Notes: generated from the sequence alone by a model not told the origin. A stretch of DNA of 64,000 bases from an uncultured Desulfuromonadales bacterium (GCA_903868145.1 CAIPTY010000010.1:124001-188000), one strand, 5' to 3'. Positions 26,256 to 37,176 are shown, counted from the stretch's first letter. A program made the numbers and translations.

Positions 26256-28493
26256 TCACATCATATCGACGGGATCGATGTCAACCGTTTCACGCACATT
26301 GGATGCGGGTGGGCGACGAATCTGCCAGGTGACAATCAGTTTTCGCAGGTCGTTCCTGGTGATGGCCTTGAGCAGTATCTGGCGGCGAAAGCGGCCCCGC
26401 AGACGGTAGAGAGGAGAGGGGGCAGGGCCGAGAATTTCCACCCGCAGCTTCATCTCGCGTTTGATATGAATCAACAGAGTGGCTGTGGCAGCGGCACGCT
26501 CTTCTACGGTCTGTTCGGATGTGCCTGAAATCGCAAAAGCCGCCAGAAAGCTGAAGGGGGGATAACCGGCCTCGCGGCGAAACTCCAGTTCCTGACGATA
26601 GAAATTCTCTCCATCGTGTTCAATAGCGCACTGTATGGCATAATGAGCCGGATTGTGGGCCTGGACGACCACACGACCGGGAAGGGTGCCCCGTCCCGCC
26701 CGGCCGATAACCTGGGACAGGATCTGGAAGGTTCGCTCGGCGCTGCGGAAATCAGGCATGTTCAGGCTGGCCTCGGCATTAAGAACCCCCACCAGAGTCA
26801 CTCCGGGAAAGTCGTGACCCTTGGCGACCATCTGAGTGCCGATCAGGACATCTGCCGATCCGTCGGTCATTCTGTTCAGTAGGCGGTTGTGGCTCCCTTT
26901 TCCGGATGTTGTGTCACTATCCATCCGAATGATGCCGGCACCCGGCATCAGTTCCCGCAGGTCGTGATCGACCCGTTCCGTTCCCGCTCCCAGTTCCTTC
27001 ATCTCCAGGGAACCGCAGGCAGGGCAGATACCGGGAGCCGGAACGGTGTAATCGCAGTAGTGACACTCGCTCCGGCGGCGCTGGCGGTGGTAGGTGAGGG
27101 TAACCGAGCAATTGGGGCAGGTCAATGGCTCCCCGCAGTCGCCACAAACCAGAAGGGTGGCAAAACCGCGCCGGTTCAAAAAAACCAGCGACTGTTCACC
27201 GGCGGCAATGGTTTCTTCCAGAGCCAGAGCCAGAGGCGGGGAGATGGTTTCCTTGATTCCTTTCATCTGTACGATGGAAACCGTTGGCATCGGCCGGTTT
27301 TCCACCCGTTCGGGCAGGCTCAGAAGCTTCAATCTGCCCTGTTCGACAGCGTGGAGACTCGTCATCAGCGGTGTGGCTGAGCCGAGCACGACCACCGTCT
27401 TTTCCATCTGTCCCCGCACCAGTGAAAGATCACGGGCGTTATAGCGCAGGCCTTCAGCCTGTTTGAAAGATGCCTCGTGTTCCTCATCAACGACGATGAT
27501 GCCGATATTTTCCAACGGGGCGAAGATAGCCGAACGGGCACCGATTACAATGCGCACCTGCCCGCGCCGGATGCGGCGCCATTCATCATAGCGTTCGCCG
27601 TCCGACAGTGCGCTGTGCAGGATGGCGATGCAGGCTCCGAAACGTGCGCGGAAGCGTCGGACCAGTTGCGGCGTCAGCGAAATCTCCGGAACCAGAATCA
27701 GCGCTGTCCCGCCCTGTTCCAGAACAGGAGCTATGGCCTGCAGATAGACCTCGGTCTTGCCGCTTCCGGTGACGCCATGCAGTAGAAAAGGAGAAAATGC
27801 ACGGCTTTCCACTGCGGAGGAGATGAGTTCCAACGCTCTGGCCTGGTGCCGGTTGAGTATCCTGGGAGTGTCACGCTCAATGGTTTCCAGGGCGAAGGGG
27901 TCACGATAGATCTCGCGCTCTTCCATTCGAATCAGAGTCAGTTCCTCAAGGCGGCGGAGTTGAAGAGAACACTGGCCGAAGCGTCGCCTCAGGTCGGCGG
28001 AGGAAATGTCGCCAGCGTCGCTGATAGTCGCCAGAATCTCTGCAGCCTTGCTGCCGATATGGTGCCGGGGGGGGGGCTCAGTCGCCGAAAGGTAAAACTT
28101 TTCGCTTTTTACCTTCCTGCCTCCGGTAAGGGAGATGCCGGAGACGGCGCCCTTTTTTGACTGGATATTGATGCCGGAAGGCAGAGCGGTCTTGAACACC
28201 TCACCCAGCGGATACAGGTAGTATGAGGAAACCCACCTGAAAAACTCCAGTTCGCCATCCGTCCAGAGCGGCTCATCGTCCAGAACATCGATAACCGTTT
28301 TGAGTCCCGAACTCTCACTGGATTCCACATTTCCCAGGACGTAAGCTGTCAGTTTTCTTCCGCCAAAAGGAACGAAGACGCGCCTTCCCGGCTGTGCCTG
28401 CTGGATCAACTCGGGAGGGACGAGGTAATGAAATGACTTTTCAAAGGGGAGCGGAACAACAACTTCGATGATCGTGGGCGAAGGGCATATCAT
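26256..28493 (-). CDS. priA: Primosomal protein N' (replication restart helicase PriA)
   Basis: 745 residues. The N-terminal 3'-DNA-binding domain is followed by a superfamily 2 helicase: Walker A LLHGVTGSGKTEVYL, DEEH box, then four zinc-binding cysteine pairs (CGDCGEPLTCPNC; CHYC...CPACG) and motif V/VI (VIGRAGRG). PriA reloads the replisome at collapsed forks. Within residues ~130-150 there is a short proline-rich linker encoded by a run of nine G's at ~28070, a possible slippage site. Length is normal for the family. Confidence 0.95.
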   Translation of the reverse strand: MICPSPTIIEVVVPLPFEKSFHYLVPPELIQQAQPGRRVFVPFGGRKLTAYVLGNVESSESSGLKTVIDVLDDEPLWTDGELEFFRWVSSYYLYPLGEVFKTALPSGINIQSKKGAVSGISLTGGRKVKSEKFYLSATEPPPRHHIGSKAAEILATISDAGDISSADLRRRFGQCSLQLRRLEELTLIRMEEREIYRDPFALETIERDTPRILNRHQARALELISSAVESRAFSPFLLHGVTGSGKTEVYLQAIAPVLEQGGTALILVPEISLTPQLVRRFRARFGACIAILHSALSDGERYDEWRRIRRGQVRIVIGARSAIFAPLENIGIIVVDEEHEASFKQAEGLRYNARDLSLVRGQMEKTVVVLGSATPLMTSLHAVEQGRLKLLSLPERVENRPMPTVSIVQMKGIKETISPPLALALEETIAAGEQSLVFLNRRGFATLLVCGDCGEPLTCPNCSVTLTYHRQRRRSECHYCDYTVPAPGICPACGSLEMKELGAGTERVDHDLRELMPGAGIIRMDSDTTSGKGSHNRLLNRMTDGSADVLIGTQMVAKGHDFPGVTLVGVLNAEASLNMPDFRSAERTFQILSQVIGRAGRGTLPGRVVVQAHNPAHYAIQCAIEHDGENFYRQELEFRREAGYPPFSFLAAFAISGTSEQTVEERAAATATLLIHIKREMKLRVEILGPAPSPLYRLRGRFRRQILLKAITRNDLRKLIVTWQIRRPPASNVRETVDIDPVDMM

Positions 28494-28580
28494 AGTAAGC
28501 TGTGATAGCAGAGCATAGGCAGGAAGTAAATACCAAGAGAAATGCAGCAGAAGTAAAACGGAACGTCCCGTCCGACGGTG

Positions 28581-28790
28581 TTACCAGTATTTCCTGGGCG
28601 GTTCGGTTTTTCCGACCCGTTTGATCTCGCCATCGACAACCTTGAACATATCTCCCAGCTCATTGGTCCAGGCATCACCCTCATCCAGTGGTGATGGCAC
28701 TTCACGCTTGCCCAGAAAAACCTCCTGATCGTCCATAAAGGCTATCCATTCCAGAGCGCCGGTCATCCATATCTTGGTTTTCAGTTCCAT
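28581..28790 (-). CDS. Small conserved-looking hypothetical protein
   Basis: 69 residues, no recognised domain. It is rich in charged and aromatic residues (WMTGALEWIAFMDDQEVF) and lacks a signal peptide or membrane segment. AAGGAAG lies ~9 bases before the ATG, which supports it over the overlapping frame 28490-28705. It stands between priA and a repeat-rich secreted protein. Confidence 0.55.
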   Translation of the reverse strand: MELKTKIWMTGALEWIAFMDDQEVFLGKREVPSPLDEGDAWTNELGDMFKVVDGEIKRVGKTEPPRKYW

Positions 28791-28834
28791 CGTGGTCTTC
28801 CTTGTTAAAAGGGTTGCAGTTCATTGATAAAACA

Positions 28835-28886
28835 GAAGGCGTTCTGTGAATGGCCGCTGTATCGGCCAATCTCAAAGAACGCCTTC
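28835..28886 (-). terminator. Intrinsic terminator, nested hairpin
   Basis: GAAGGCGTTCT (28835-28845) pairs with AGAACGCCTTC (28876-28886). Inside is a second stem TGGCCG/CGGCCA. Read on the minus strand, TGTTTTATC follows, consistent with termination after the 28899-30020 gene. Confidence 0.7.
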
Positions 28887-28898
28887 AGTTTCAGGCAT

Positions 28899-30020
28899 CT
28901 ACTGCTGATTTCCCGGATGTTTGCCCGTTTTATTGTCGCCGTGACTCTGGGAAGGAGGCTGCTTGCCGGCAGGCTGCTGAACAGCAGGCCTGTTCTGAGT
29001 TACCGGTGGTCGTTGAATGTTCTGCTGTTTGCCGGGTTGGTGGTCCCCCGGGCGCTGAACCGCAGGCTGCTTGACGACTGGCCTGTTATCGACAGGGCGC
29101 TGTGTACCCGGTTGCTTATTGCCTGACTGATTATTTACCGGACGCTGTGTCCCTGAGGGCTTGTTGCCAAACTGGTTGTCTCTGGGCTGTTGAACGGCAG
29201 GCTGCTTAACGGCAGGTCTGTTATCGGCAGGCCGTTGCGTACCCAAATGTTTACTGCCGGGATTATTGTCAGCGGGACGTTGTGAGCCCTGCAGGTTACC
29301 AGCAGGCCGCTGAATTCCCAACGGCCCGCTTCCTGAATGACCGGCGCCGGGTTTTAACTCTCCGGGCTTACCCTTGTCACCGGGTCTGTTGTAGGTATCG
29401 GTTCTGGTATGGTCGCCGGGCCGGTTATTGAAATTGCCAGCACGCTTGTCGCGAATTTCCCTGATGGTGTTTTCACGTTCGCCTCTTATATTTGAGAATC
29501 TCTCCTGTCGTATACCGTCATTGTTCTCACGTTTGAACCATTCCTGTCTACGCCAATGATCCGGGTCTCTGCCCCAGCTTTTCCAGCCTCTGTCAAATTC
29601 GGAGTAGCGTATCCGATGATAACCGGTCGGCAGATGCCTGGGATATTCGGGGGGGACCACAACAACTACGGAAGGAATCATTTCCACCCGTACCGGAGAC
29701 CATCTCCCGTTATATCGCGATGCACGATACCAGTAACCGTTATAGTTCCGATACCAGACACCATCGTAGAAATAGACACCGGTCATGTTTGCGGCCATAT
29801 ATACGGAAGATTGACCGCTGGGCACAACCACCATGGCGGGGGGGGCAGCGAATCTCAGTGCAGGCGGAGCCGGCACAAGAGCATCCACTTCAAAGGCAGG
29901 CAGAACCCCATAGTCGGCCGCACTGCATTCCGATACTACAGGATAACCGATGTTTTGCATGGTGAATACAGTTGTGAAGACAATAAGCGCGCAATAATAA
30001 AACAGATTGATTCTTCTCAT
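28899..30020 (-). CDS. Secreted/anchored protein with aromatic N-terminal region and long Gln/Pro/Asn repeat tail
   Basis: 373 residues. A hydrophobic N-terminal segment (residues 5-24) looks like a signal peptide. Residues ~70-165 contain an aromatic motif (YFYDGVWYRNYNGYWYRAS), then RHLPTGYHRIRYSEFDRGWKSW. From ~240 to the end there are degenerate repeats of the type QRPxDNxxxxKQPxxQ, at least eight units, likely disordered. Function unknown; proteins with the same aromatic region occur in Geobacter relatives as far as I recall. Probably exported. Confidence 0.65.
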   Translation of the reverse strand: MRRINLFYYCALIVFTTVFTMQNIGYPVVSECSAADYGVLPAFEVDALVPAPPALRFAAPPAMVVVPSGQSSVYMAANMTGVYFYDGVWYRNYNGYWYRASRYNGRWSPVRVEMIPSVVVVVPPEYPRHLPTGYHRIRYSEFDRGWKSWGRDPDHWRRQEWFKRENNDGIRQERFSNIRGERENTIREIRDKRAGNFNNRPGDHTRTDTYNRPGDKGKPGELKPGAGHSGSGPLGIQRPAGNLQGSQRPADNNPGSKHLGTQRPADNRPAVKQPAVQQPRDNQFGNKPSGTQRPVNNQSGNKQPGTQRPVDNRPVVKQPAVQRPGDHQPGKQQNIQRPPVTQNRPAVQQPAGKQPPSQSHGDNKTGKHPGNQQ

Positions 30021-30118
30021 GGCAGAAATCCTCCAAAATATTCGGATATAAGCGGTTTAAGTCTATCATCTTCGAACGGGTTGTCAATGCGCGGCGTTGG
30101 GATAGAGACAAAACAGTT

Positions 30119-31317
<1,199 letters not shown>

Positions 31318-31318
<1 letters not shown>

Positions 31319-31486
31319 TATGTCGTTCCTTCCGATGGTGGAGATTCTTTGTTTAGGAAATTTACCATAACACCGAGGCTCCATACTCCTAAAATCGGAT
31401 CAATAGTTATGATCTGCAGGCGTTGGAGTGTTGCCTGGGCGATGAGTATTCTGTCAAACGGATCGCGGTGAGGGCCGACATGCTGT
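31318..31486 (-). pseudogene. C-terminal remnant of a PIN-domain (VapC-like) toxin
   Basis: On the minus strand an open frame without a start reads HRDPFDRILIAQATLQRLQI then ITIDPILG, the usual last third of a PIN toxin (catalytic D in HRDPFDR). An in-frame TAA lies immediately upstream and the first two thirds are missing. The remainder runs to a stop that overlaps the next gene's ATG by one base. Confidence 0.65.
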
Positions 31487-31489
31487 TAA

Positions 31490-31753
31490 TCACGCTCGAA
31501 TAGATAACTGAGCCTGCAGTGCTTGCTTCTCGACGGGTGTTACCGACTGGGAGCGCTTGAGTTTGGAAGGAGCTCCATTATCCGGTTGCTCTGAGGAAAG
31601 GGTTACTGTGTCTGTGTCAGGGTTTTTGCCCGGCTCCGCTGCAGCATTTCTCGTTGATCGCGGGGCCTTCCTGTTTTCGCCGGTATGATTTCTCAGCCTG
31701 GCGTATTCCTGCTCTAATTGCGTCGGCAGTCGTTTCTGAATGGATGTTGTCAT
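31490..31753 (-). CDS. Small hypothetical protein
   Basis: 87 residues, hydrophilic, no recognised domain; the central part is disordered-looking (NPDTDTVTLSSEQPDNGAP). The ATG overlaps the stop of a 50-residue ORF upstream (ATGA), which supports real translation of both. Function unknown. Confidence 0.5.
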   Translation of the reverse strand: MTTSIQKRLPTQLEQEYARLRNHTGENRKAPRSTRNAAAEPGKNPDTDTVTLSSEQPDNGAPSKLKRSQSVTPVEKQALQAQLSIRA

Positions 31754-31902
31754 TTTGTAGATCCAGTCAGCAATAATAAGTCAATAAATTGCTCTTGAAC
31801 GGCCAGAGTATCTCTTTTGATGTCGAAAAGTTGACGAAGTGCCGTCCGTTCATCCGGGGTAATGCCCTGATTGTTGCTCTCTGTTTCGATAACACTCTGC
31901 AT
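31750..31902 (-). CDS. Small hypothetical protein coupled to the next gene
   Basis: 50 residues starting MQSVIETESNNQGITPDERT and ending LLLLTGSTK, mostly predicted helix. Its TGA overlaps the ATG of the 87-residue gene. This frame is preferred over an overlapping 80-residue frame (31767-32009) because of the coupling. No recognised domain. Confidence 0.45.
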   Translation of the reverse strand: MQSVIETESNNQGITPDERTALRQLFDIKRDTLAVQEQFIDLLLLTGSTK

Positions 31903-31932
31903 AGAAACCTGCTTTTAGGCTGATCCAGGCGA

Positions 31933-32097
31933 TTAACAGCCTTGGGATAACTGGTAAGATTGTGCTGACTCGCTGATATGCAAAGCAAAGAGCCTGCCAA
32001 CTCCTTCACGATAGACAGAATCCGTGCGATCCACAGTCAGAACGCGATCAGTCCCAGGATGCAGCCAGAGTGGGACGGGAAGAGCGCCGCAATGCAT
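31933..32097 (-). CDS. Possible small ORF or gene remnant
   Basis: 54 codons from ATG 32097 (MHCGALPVPLWLHPGTDRVL...). In line with the two small genes downstream, with a 30-base gap. No recognisable domain and no clear ribosome-binding site; it could be the end of a decayed gene. Confidence 0.25.
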   Translation of the reverse strand: MHCGALPVPLWLHPGTDRVLTVDRTDSVYREGVGRLFALHISESAQSYQLSQGC

Positions 32098-32172
32098 GTA
32101 CCGTAGACGATCTGATAACCGAGTACATTACTAAAACATGCTAAGCCCTCCAAAAAGTCATGGCGAGACGAT

Positions 32173-32198
32173 GAGCGCATACCAATAAGGATGCGCTC
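32173..32198. terminator. Hairpin after the response regulator-kinase gene
   Basis: GAGCGCAT (32173-32180) pairs with ATGCGCTC (32191-32198) just past the stop at 32207. No T-run follows on the minus strand, so it may stabilise the 3' end or act with Rho. Confidence 0.4.
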
Positions 32199-32206
32199 GT
32201 TGTCAT

Positions 32207-33646
32207 TCAACAGTCATCTGTGTTTGCTCTATGCACCGGAAGGGTGATGGTGAACGTTGTTACGGTACCGATCTCACTTGTTACGTCGATAATTCCGCCA
32301 TGTTTGTTGACAATGATATCGTAGGCGATGGCAAGACCGAGTCCGGTTCCTTTTCCGACCTCCTTGGTGGTGAAGAACGGGTCAAAGATTCGCTTGATAT
32401 TTTCAGGCGCAATACCGACGCCGCTATCGCTGATTGCGATTCTGACAGATTTCTCCTCCGCCCAGGTCGCGATACGGATCTCTCCTTTTTCCTCGATGGC
32501 ATGGGCGGCATTGATCAGGATGTTTATAAAGACCTGATTAAGCTGCCCCATGTTGCACCAGACCTGGGGCAGTTGACCATACTCCCTGCTCACTGTTGCT
32601 TTGTACTTCAAGTCATTCCATGCGATGGTCAGGGTGCTCTCCAACCCCTCGTTGATATCGCTGAAATCGTCAGTTGAATTGTCTGTCCTGGAAAAGATCT
32701 TCAAGTCCCGGACAATCTTGCGGATCCGTTCTACCCCTTCACTGGATTCGGAAATCAGCTCGGGCAGGTCCTGGCGAATGCGGTCGATCTTGTATTTTTT
32801 TCGTTCTTGGACCAGGTACTCCCAGGCTCCCGGTTCAGTGTTGGGAAAGTGCTGCTCATTGGCATCCAGATAGGCGGTCAGTTTGTCAACATACTTGCTG
32901 AGGCTCGCAAGATTGCTGATGATGTAACCCATCGGGTTATTGATCTCGTGGGCCATACCGGCCGCCAGATTTCCGATGGAAGCCATCTTGTCCTGATGGA
33001 GGAGTTGCCCCTGGAGCATCTTCAGATCGTCATACGCCCGGAGTATCTCGGCATTCCGCTTGCTCAGTTCAGTGGTCCGCTCCTGCACACGCAGTTCAAG
33101 TGTCTTATTCAGTTTTTCCAGTTGGGTGGCCTGTACCTGCAGTCTCTCCTGCACCATCTGCCGCTCGGCTATCTCCTGCTCAAGTTTAATCGCCTGAAGA
33201 CGGAGTTCCTCTGTCCGCTCTATTACCCGTAGTTCCAGCGATGCGTTCATGTCCCTGGCCAGGTCGGAAAGCTTCTTGCTGCGGACAAGGTTCATGACTC
33301 TCAGTCGCAGTTCTTCCGAGTTATATGGCTTGGAGATGAAATCGTTGGCACCAAGAGAGAGAATTCGAGTCACTTCATTAGTGCCTACTGTAACGACAAT
33401 AACCGGAATTTCGCTCCAACTTTGATTCTGTCTAATGCGTTTGATCGTTTCATAACCATCCATAACCGGCATTTCCAGATCAAGAAGGACTACATCGATA
33501 TGCGGATTAGCTTCCAACATATTCAGCGCCTGCATACCGTCGCCCGCCTTAAGGACAGTACAGTCACGATCTGACAGCATCAGTTCAAGCATCTCCAGGT
33601 TTATACTGTCATCGTCCACTGCCAATACGGTAATTTTATGTAACAT
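32207..33646 (-). CDS. Response-regulator/histidine-kinase hybrid (REC - coiled coil - HisKA - HATPase)
   Basis: 479 residues from ATG 33646, chosen because GAGGAA lies 5-6 bases upstream; the ATG at 33658 overlaps that site. REC domain: acidic pair DDD near residue 10, phospho-Asp in [13 protein letters not shown], Lys in FISKPYN. Residues ~130-225 are a long coiled coil. HisKA has [12 protein letters not shown] (phospho-His) and the ATPase has [12 protein letters not shown]-type N-box ([11 protein letters not shown]), DSGVGIAP and GTGLGLAI. No membrane segment, so cytoplasmic. It probably receives phosphate on REC and adjusts kinase output. No partner gene is adjacent. Confidence 0.9.
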   Translation of the reverse strand: MLHKITVLAVDDDSINLEMLELMLSDRDCTVLKAGDGMQALNMLEANPHIDVVLLDLEMPVMDGYETIKRIRQNQSWSEIPVIVVTVGTNEVTRILSLGANDFISKPYNSEELRLRVMNLVRSKKLSDLARDMNASLELRVIERTEELRLQAIKLEQEIAERQMVQERLQVQATQLEKLNKTLELRVQERTTELSKRNAEILRAYDDLKMLQGQLLHQDKMASIGNLAAGMAHEINNPMGYIISNLASLSKYVDKLTAYLDANEQHFPNTEPGAWEYLVQERKKYKIDRIRQDLPELISESSEGVERIRKIVRDLKIFSRTDNSTDDFSDINEGLESTLTIAWNDLKYKATVSREYGQLPQVWCNMGQLNQVFINILINAAHAIEEKGEIRIATWAEEKSVRIAISDSGVGIAPENIKRIFDPFFTTKEVGKGTGLGLAIAYDIIVNKHGGIIDVTSEIGTVTTFTITLPVHRANTDDC

Positions 33647-33693
33647 GCAATTCCTCATTTAATGGTGAATGGGCGCCTCATTTCAACAAATCA

Positions 33694-33915
33694 TTAGCAG
33701 ATTCCAGCAGTGTTACTTTCAGTTTTGCTCTGGGGAGAGACTTCGATTCCCGTCTTACCACTCCGAGCTCTTCTAGATTGATTCAGGCTGTCAGTAGTCT
33801 CAAGGGCCGAAAGGATAATTGCCGGGATTGTTTTATTTGAGGTGTGCACTTGCTTCAGCATTTCCAGCCCATCCATATCCAGGCTCCAAAGGGAGATATT
33901 GCGGTATTTACTCAA
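33694..33915 (-). pseudogene. Fragment of a response-regulator receiver domain
   Basis: The 73-codon frame contains LDMDGLEMLKQVHTSNKTIP then AIILSA, the middle of a REC domain around the phospho-Asp and the following strand. The first acidic strand and the C-terminal lysine half are missing, and the tail is unlike REC. It sits just upstream of an intact REC-kinase gene. Confidence 0.55.
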
Positions 33916-34341
33916 AAAAAATCTAAGCTTTATGGAAATTTAGATATAACTCCGCAACTTAAATCTTTGGTATCCCATGCACCATCCAAAAAAGGGGAAA
34001 CGATCTTACTCAGCGGAGGTAATCTCCAGTATGTGGCAGTGAAAATCGATCTGACCGCTAATGATGTTATACAAAATGCCTATCGGAACAGGCGAAAAGT
34101 CTGCTGACCCTTGTCAGCCGTTTTAGGTTGTCATAGTACTTTTTTTCCAATTCGCTTTTGTTTATGGTTGTTTATCGTACTAACTGCTTATCACAAGGAG
34201 TGAAAGATGTGTGATACCTGGCTATCCTTCAATGTATTATTTGATTCATCTTAGCATCTGAGTCTTCATTATTGCACATTGCTATAATTATTTACCTGAG
34301 CTGCGCTGGCTCTTACACATTACTATTTTTCGGAGGTTTAC
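33916..34341 (+). promoter_or_regulatory. AT-rich gap with candidate promoter and short ORF before the Cache gene
   Basis: The extended -10 element TGCTATAAT (34280-34288) lies ~55 bases before the Cache-protein ATG. Upstream, AAGGAG followed by ATG at 34207 opens only 15 codons (to 34254). An 87-codon plus frame (33844-34107) is present but matches nothing I know. Confidence 0.4.
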
Positions 34342-34812
34342 ATGAAGTCAATTATTCTCGCATTATGTCTCGTTTTCTTTTCATTCAGTGCTTTTGCTGC
34401 AGTGGATGCTCCGACTAAAAATGATGCAAAAGCACTTGTAAAAGAAGCTGTTAAGTTTGCTAAAGAAAATGGTCGGGATAAGTTTTTTAATGAGGTGAGA
34501 AGTCCAAATGGAAAATTCCACTTTAAAGATGGGACAAAAAAAGGGCTGTACATATTTGTCTATGATGAAAAGGGTGTCGTCCTGGCTCATGGTGTTCGTC
34601 TTGAACTGACCGGAAAAAATCGATGGAATGATAAGGACCCGGATGGGAAGGCATGGATACAGGAATGGACGGCTCTTGTCCACAAAAGTGGTAGCGGATG
34701 GATCAATTACAAAGAATTTAATCCGGCAGAGAAGAACAAAATTATGGACAAATCATCCTTTGTTGAGCTTGTTGATGGAATGGTTATTGGTTGCGGGATT
34801 TACGGCAAGTAA
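34342..34812 (+). CDS. Periplasmic single Cache-domain protein
   Basis: 156 residues with a clear signal peptide (MKSIILALCLVFFSFSAFA). The remainder fits a small Cache domain: helix KALVKEAVKFAKENG, then FHFKDGTKKGLYIFVYDEKGVVLAHG and a final VDGMVIGCGIYG strand. Such free-standing domains bind small molecules such as organic acids, often alongside chemoreceptors. GGAGG lies 7 bases before the ATG. Codon use is more AT-rich than neighbours. The hybrid kinase on the opposite strand downstream may or may not be related. Confidence 0.75.
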   Translation: MKSIILALCLVFFSFSAFAAVDAPTKNDAKALVKEAVKFAKENGRDKFFNEVRSPNGKFHFKDGTKKGLYIFVYDEKGVVLAHGVRLELTGKNRWNDKDPDGKAWIQEWTALVHKSGSGWINYKEFNPAEKNKIMDKSSFVELVDGMVIGCGIYGK

Positions 34813-34905
34813 TTAGTGATGATTTTGGTGTAATCCCGATATATCACTCAAAAGTGTGCATCGGGATTGCACCATAGTAGTACTCCTATGGTTAACCCAT
34901 AACAG

Positions 34906-36555
34906 CTATATTCCACCTTGATTCTCCACAACACTCTTCAAGAGATTGCTGAGCAGATCGAACTTGAACGGCTTGATGATTAACCCGGCAATGTCTGCAC
35001 GGGCTATCCGTGAGGTGATGACGTCTTCACCAAAACCGCTGGAGATTATGATCGGAAGTTCCGGTTTCAGCTCCTTCAGTTTGTTGAACAACTCGTAGCC
35101 GTCCATGACCGGCATGCCGATGTCGGTCAGTACCAGAGTGATGTCAGCGGCGTATTTCTGGTACATCTCCAGAGCCTCTTTACCGTTTGACGCCCCGAGT
35201 ACTGAGAATCCCAGTGATGTGAGCATGGCCGCCATGATCTGTTTGATCTGCTCTTCGTCTTCAACCAGCAGGATTGTACCACTCCCTGTCCACGCCACGC
35301 TGGAAAGCTGTCCCGGTGCGTCACACCCTGCGAGTTCATTACTCTCGATCGGCAGATACATCTTGAAGGATGTGCCGAAACCGGGCTGACTGACCAGCTG
35401 TAAGGCTCCCTTGTGCGCAGTGATGATGCCGAGTACCGCCGACATGCCCAAGCCGCGGCCAACAAATTTGGTGGTGTAGAATGGTTCAAAGATGCGGCGG
35501 ATTGTGTCTTCATCCATGCCGCAGCCGTCGTCTGTGACTTCCAGACAGATGTATGACCCGGGAGGAATGGGTTTGCCGAGATGGTCTTTTTGTTCCTGTC
35601 CCGCGTTGATTGCTGTTTTCTTCAGGGTGACAAGCACTTTGCCCTGTGCTTCGCCGATCGCTTCGGAAGCGTTGATGATGAGATTCATGACGATCTGGCG
35701 GAGCTGGCTGGCGTCGGCTCTGATGAGGGGGGTATCGGCTGGGCAGATAAGATTGATGACAACATTCTGGGGGATGGTGGCCTGAAGCATTTTGACCATT
35801 TCATCGACGAGCTGGCTCATATTGACCAGCTCTTCGATAAACTGGCTTTTACCGGCATATGCGAGCATCTGGCGGCAGAGTTCGGCGGCACGCTCGGAGG
35901 CATTCTCGATTGTGGAAATATTGCTTTCGGCTTTATCGGGATGCATTTTAGCCAAAAAGCAGTTGCCGACGATGATTGCCAGAATGTTGTTGAAGTCGTG
36001 GGCGATGCCGCCTGCCAGTACTCCGAGGCTTTCCAGTTTCTGCGCCTGATGGAGTTGCTGTTCGAGGGATCGTTTTTCTTCCTCCGCTTTTTTTTGCTCA
36101 CTGATATCAAGCAGAGAAAGTAACAAATGCCTCTGATCGCCTGAATATATGAGGGACGTAGATCCCAATAATGTGAACTCGCGCTGGTGCCCTTCACCGT
36201 TTACGACTATATGGTGCTCCTCGTTGATATGCCCTGTTCCGGTCTGAAATGTTTCTTCAATTGCCTTCAGCAGGGTACAGTCCCGGCAGTGTATGCCATG
36301 ACCGCATCCTTGCGGGTCGTCCTTTGCATTGACGCAACCGAAAACACCACAAGCGTGTCCCCCGATCAGTTCTTCTTCGGAGACACACTGAATAACTCTG
36401 AATGCAGGGTTCGCATAGCCGACAAGTTGGCAGTAGCTGTCATTGACCTCAATGATATTACCATCCATGTCAACCATCAGAAAACCGTCGATTGATGTGG
36501 CAATTATGCTTTGAAGGTCATCTGGATTTACTTGTCTGCGAGATTTGGTATCCAT
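34906..36555 (-). CDS. PAS-HisKA-HATPase-REC hybrid sensor histidine kinase
   Basis: 549 residues. PAS domain (FLMVDMDGNIIEVNDSYCQLVGY) carrying an inserted cluster of cysteines at residues ~57-95 (CVSEEE...HACGVFGC...GCGHGIHCRDC), perhaps a metal or redox site. HisKA with GIAHDFNNILAIIVG, HATPase with NLIINASEAIGE and DDGCGM, then a C-terminal REC with VLTDIGMPVMDG and IIKPF. No membrane segment. The downstream partner is unknown. Predicted cytoplasmic. Confidence 0.9.
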   Translation of the reverse strand: MDTKSRRQVNPDDLQSIIATSIDGFLMVDMDGNIIEVNDSYCQLVGYANPAFRVIQCVSEEELIGGHACGVFGCVNAKDDPQGCGHGIHCRDCTLLKAIEETFQTGTGHINEEHHIVVNGEGHQREFTLLGSTSLIYSGDQRHLLLSLLDISEQKKAEEEKRSLEQQLHQAQKLESLGVLAGGIAHDFNNILAIIVGNCFLAKMHPDKAESNISTIENASERAAELCRQMLAYAGKSQFIEELVNMSQLVDEMVKMLQATIPQNVVINLICPADTPLIRADASQLRQIVMNLIINASEAIGEAQGKVLVTLKKTAINAGQEQKDHLGKPIPPGSYICLEVTDDGCGMDEDTIRRIFEPFYTTKFVGRGLGMSAVLGIITAHKGALQLVSQPGFGTSFKMYLPIESNELAGCDAPGQLSSVAWTGSGTILLVEDEEQIKQIMAAMLTSLGFSVLGASNGKEALEMYQKYAADITLVLTDIGMPVMDGYELFNKLKELKPELPIIISSGFGEDVITSRIARADIAGLIIKPFKFDLLSNLLKSVVENQGGI

Positions 36556-37099
36556 GGACTGTCTCCATTCGACGCAATAAAGCGGGACTCGGGAAAGTCG
36601 AAACGCCGGTTAAAAATGGCACCAATCAGAATAAATGTTCACAGAAGTATGTGTCAGGAGGAGTTTTCTGTCTGTCTGAACTGTAATTGCCATGGCGGAA
36701 CTCCACGGACGTTCTATTATGGGTCATAACAACGACGATGATTTTTATTTTATACTAAAATTGGAGGAATTCAAGCGAAGGGGACTATTTTTCAGAAACG
36801 TCACGGTGGATTATATCCAGACGTCCATCCGGGTCAGTATTGTAAGCCCGCTAACATCATGCCGCTCTTTTTGTAATTGCCGTCTGTAATCTACCTGCCC
36901 ATCATATACGAAGCAGAAGGTGAGGAAATGAGAGCTACAATAAGTATCACTTGGATCAAGGATGATTTTCTATTATAAACAGTGATGTTCCAACAGAAAT
37001 ATTATCCGGTGGATTTCCGCATGACTGACCCAATATTGACCCTATGAAAAAAATAAACAAAAAGCACCAACAAGTTGTTCTTGTAAGTGCTTGATTTAA
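36556..37099. other. Gap without a supported gene
   Basis: About 540 bases between a kinase gene and tRNA-Arg. Several short plus-strand frames occur (for example 36511-36729, 36692-36889) but none has a recognisable product or good start. AT-rich near 36740-36790 and 36950-37080. I see no RNA motif. Confidence 0.4.
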
Positions 37100-37176
37100 T
37101 GGCGGGCGGCATGGGATTCGAACCCACGACCCCAGGCTTCGGAGGCCTGTACTCTATCCAGCTGAGCTAACCGCCC
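37100..37176 (-). tRNA. tRNA-Arg (anticodon CCG)
   Basis: Read on the minus strand from 37176: acceptor GGGCGGT pairs with GCCGCCC, D arm AGCTCAGCTGGATAGAG, anticodon stem CAGGC/GCCTG with loop CTCCGAA (anticodon CCG, codon CGG), T arm GTGGGTTCGAATCCCAT, discriminator G and encoded CCA. It is the integration site of the element to its right; the 5' half (37134-37176) is duplicated at 42766-42808. Confidence 0.95.
37134..37176. repeat. Attachment-site repeat, left copy
   Basis: 43 bases, from the anticodon loop region to the 5' end of tRNA-Arg, identical to 42766-42808. Flanks differ outside these bounds. Confidence 0.85.

Noticed and set aside
28899-30020. CRISPR-like repeats
   Set aside because: The repeats are degenerate, of protein-coding type with triplet periodicity, and lack uniform spacers.
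31767-32009. 80-codon minus-strand ORF
   Set aside because: Overlaps the 50-codon ORF that is coupled by ATGA to the next gene; that frame is the better choice.
33844-34107. 87-codon plus-strand ORF
   Set aside because: No domain, weak start, and its first part is antisense to a REC fragment.
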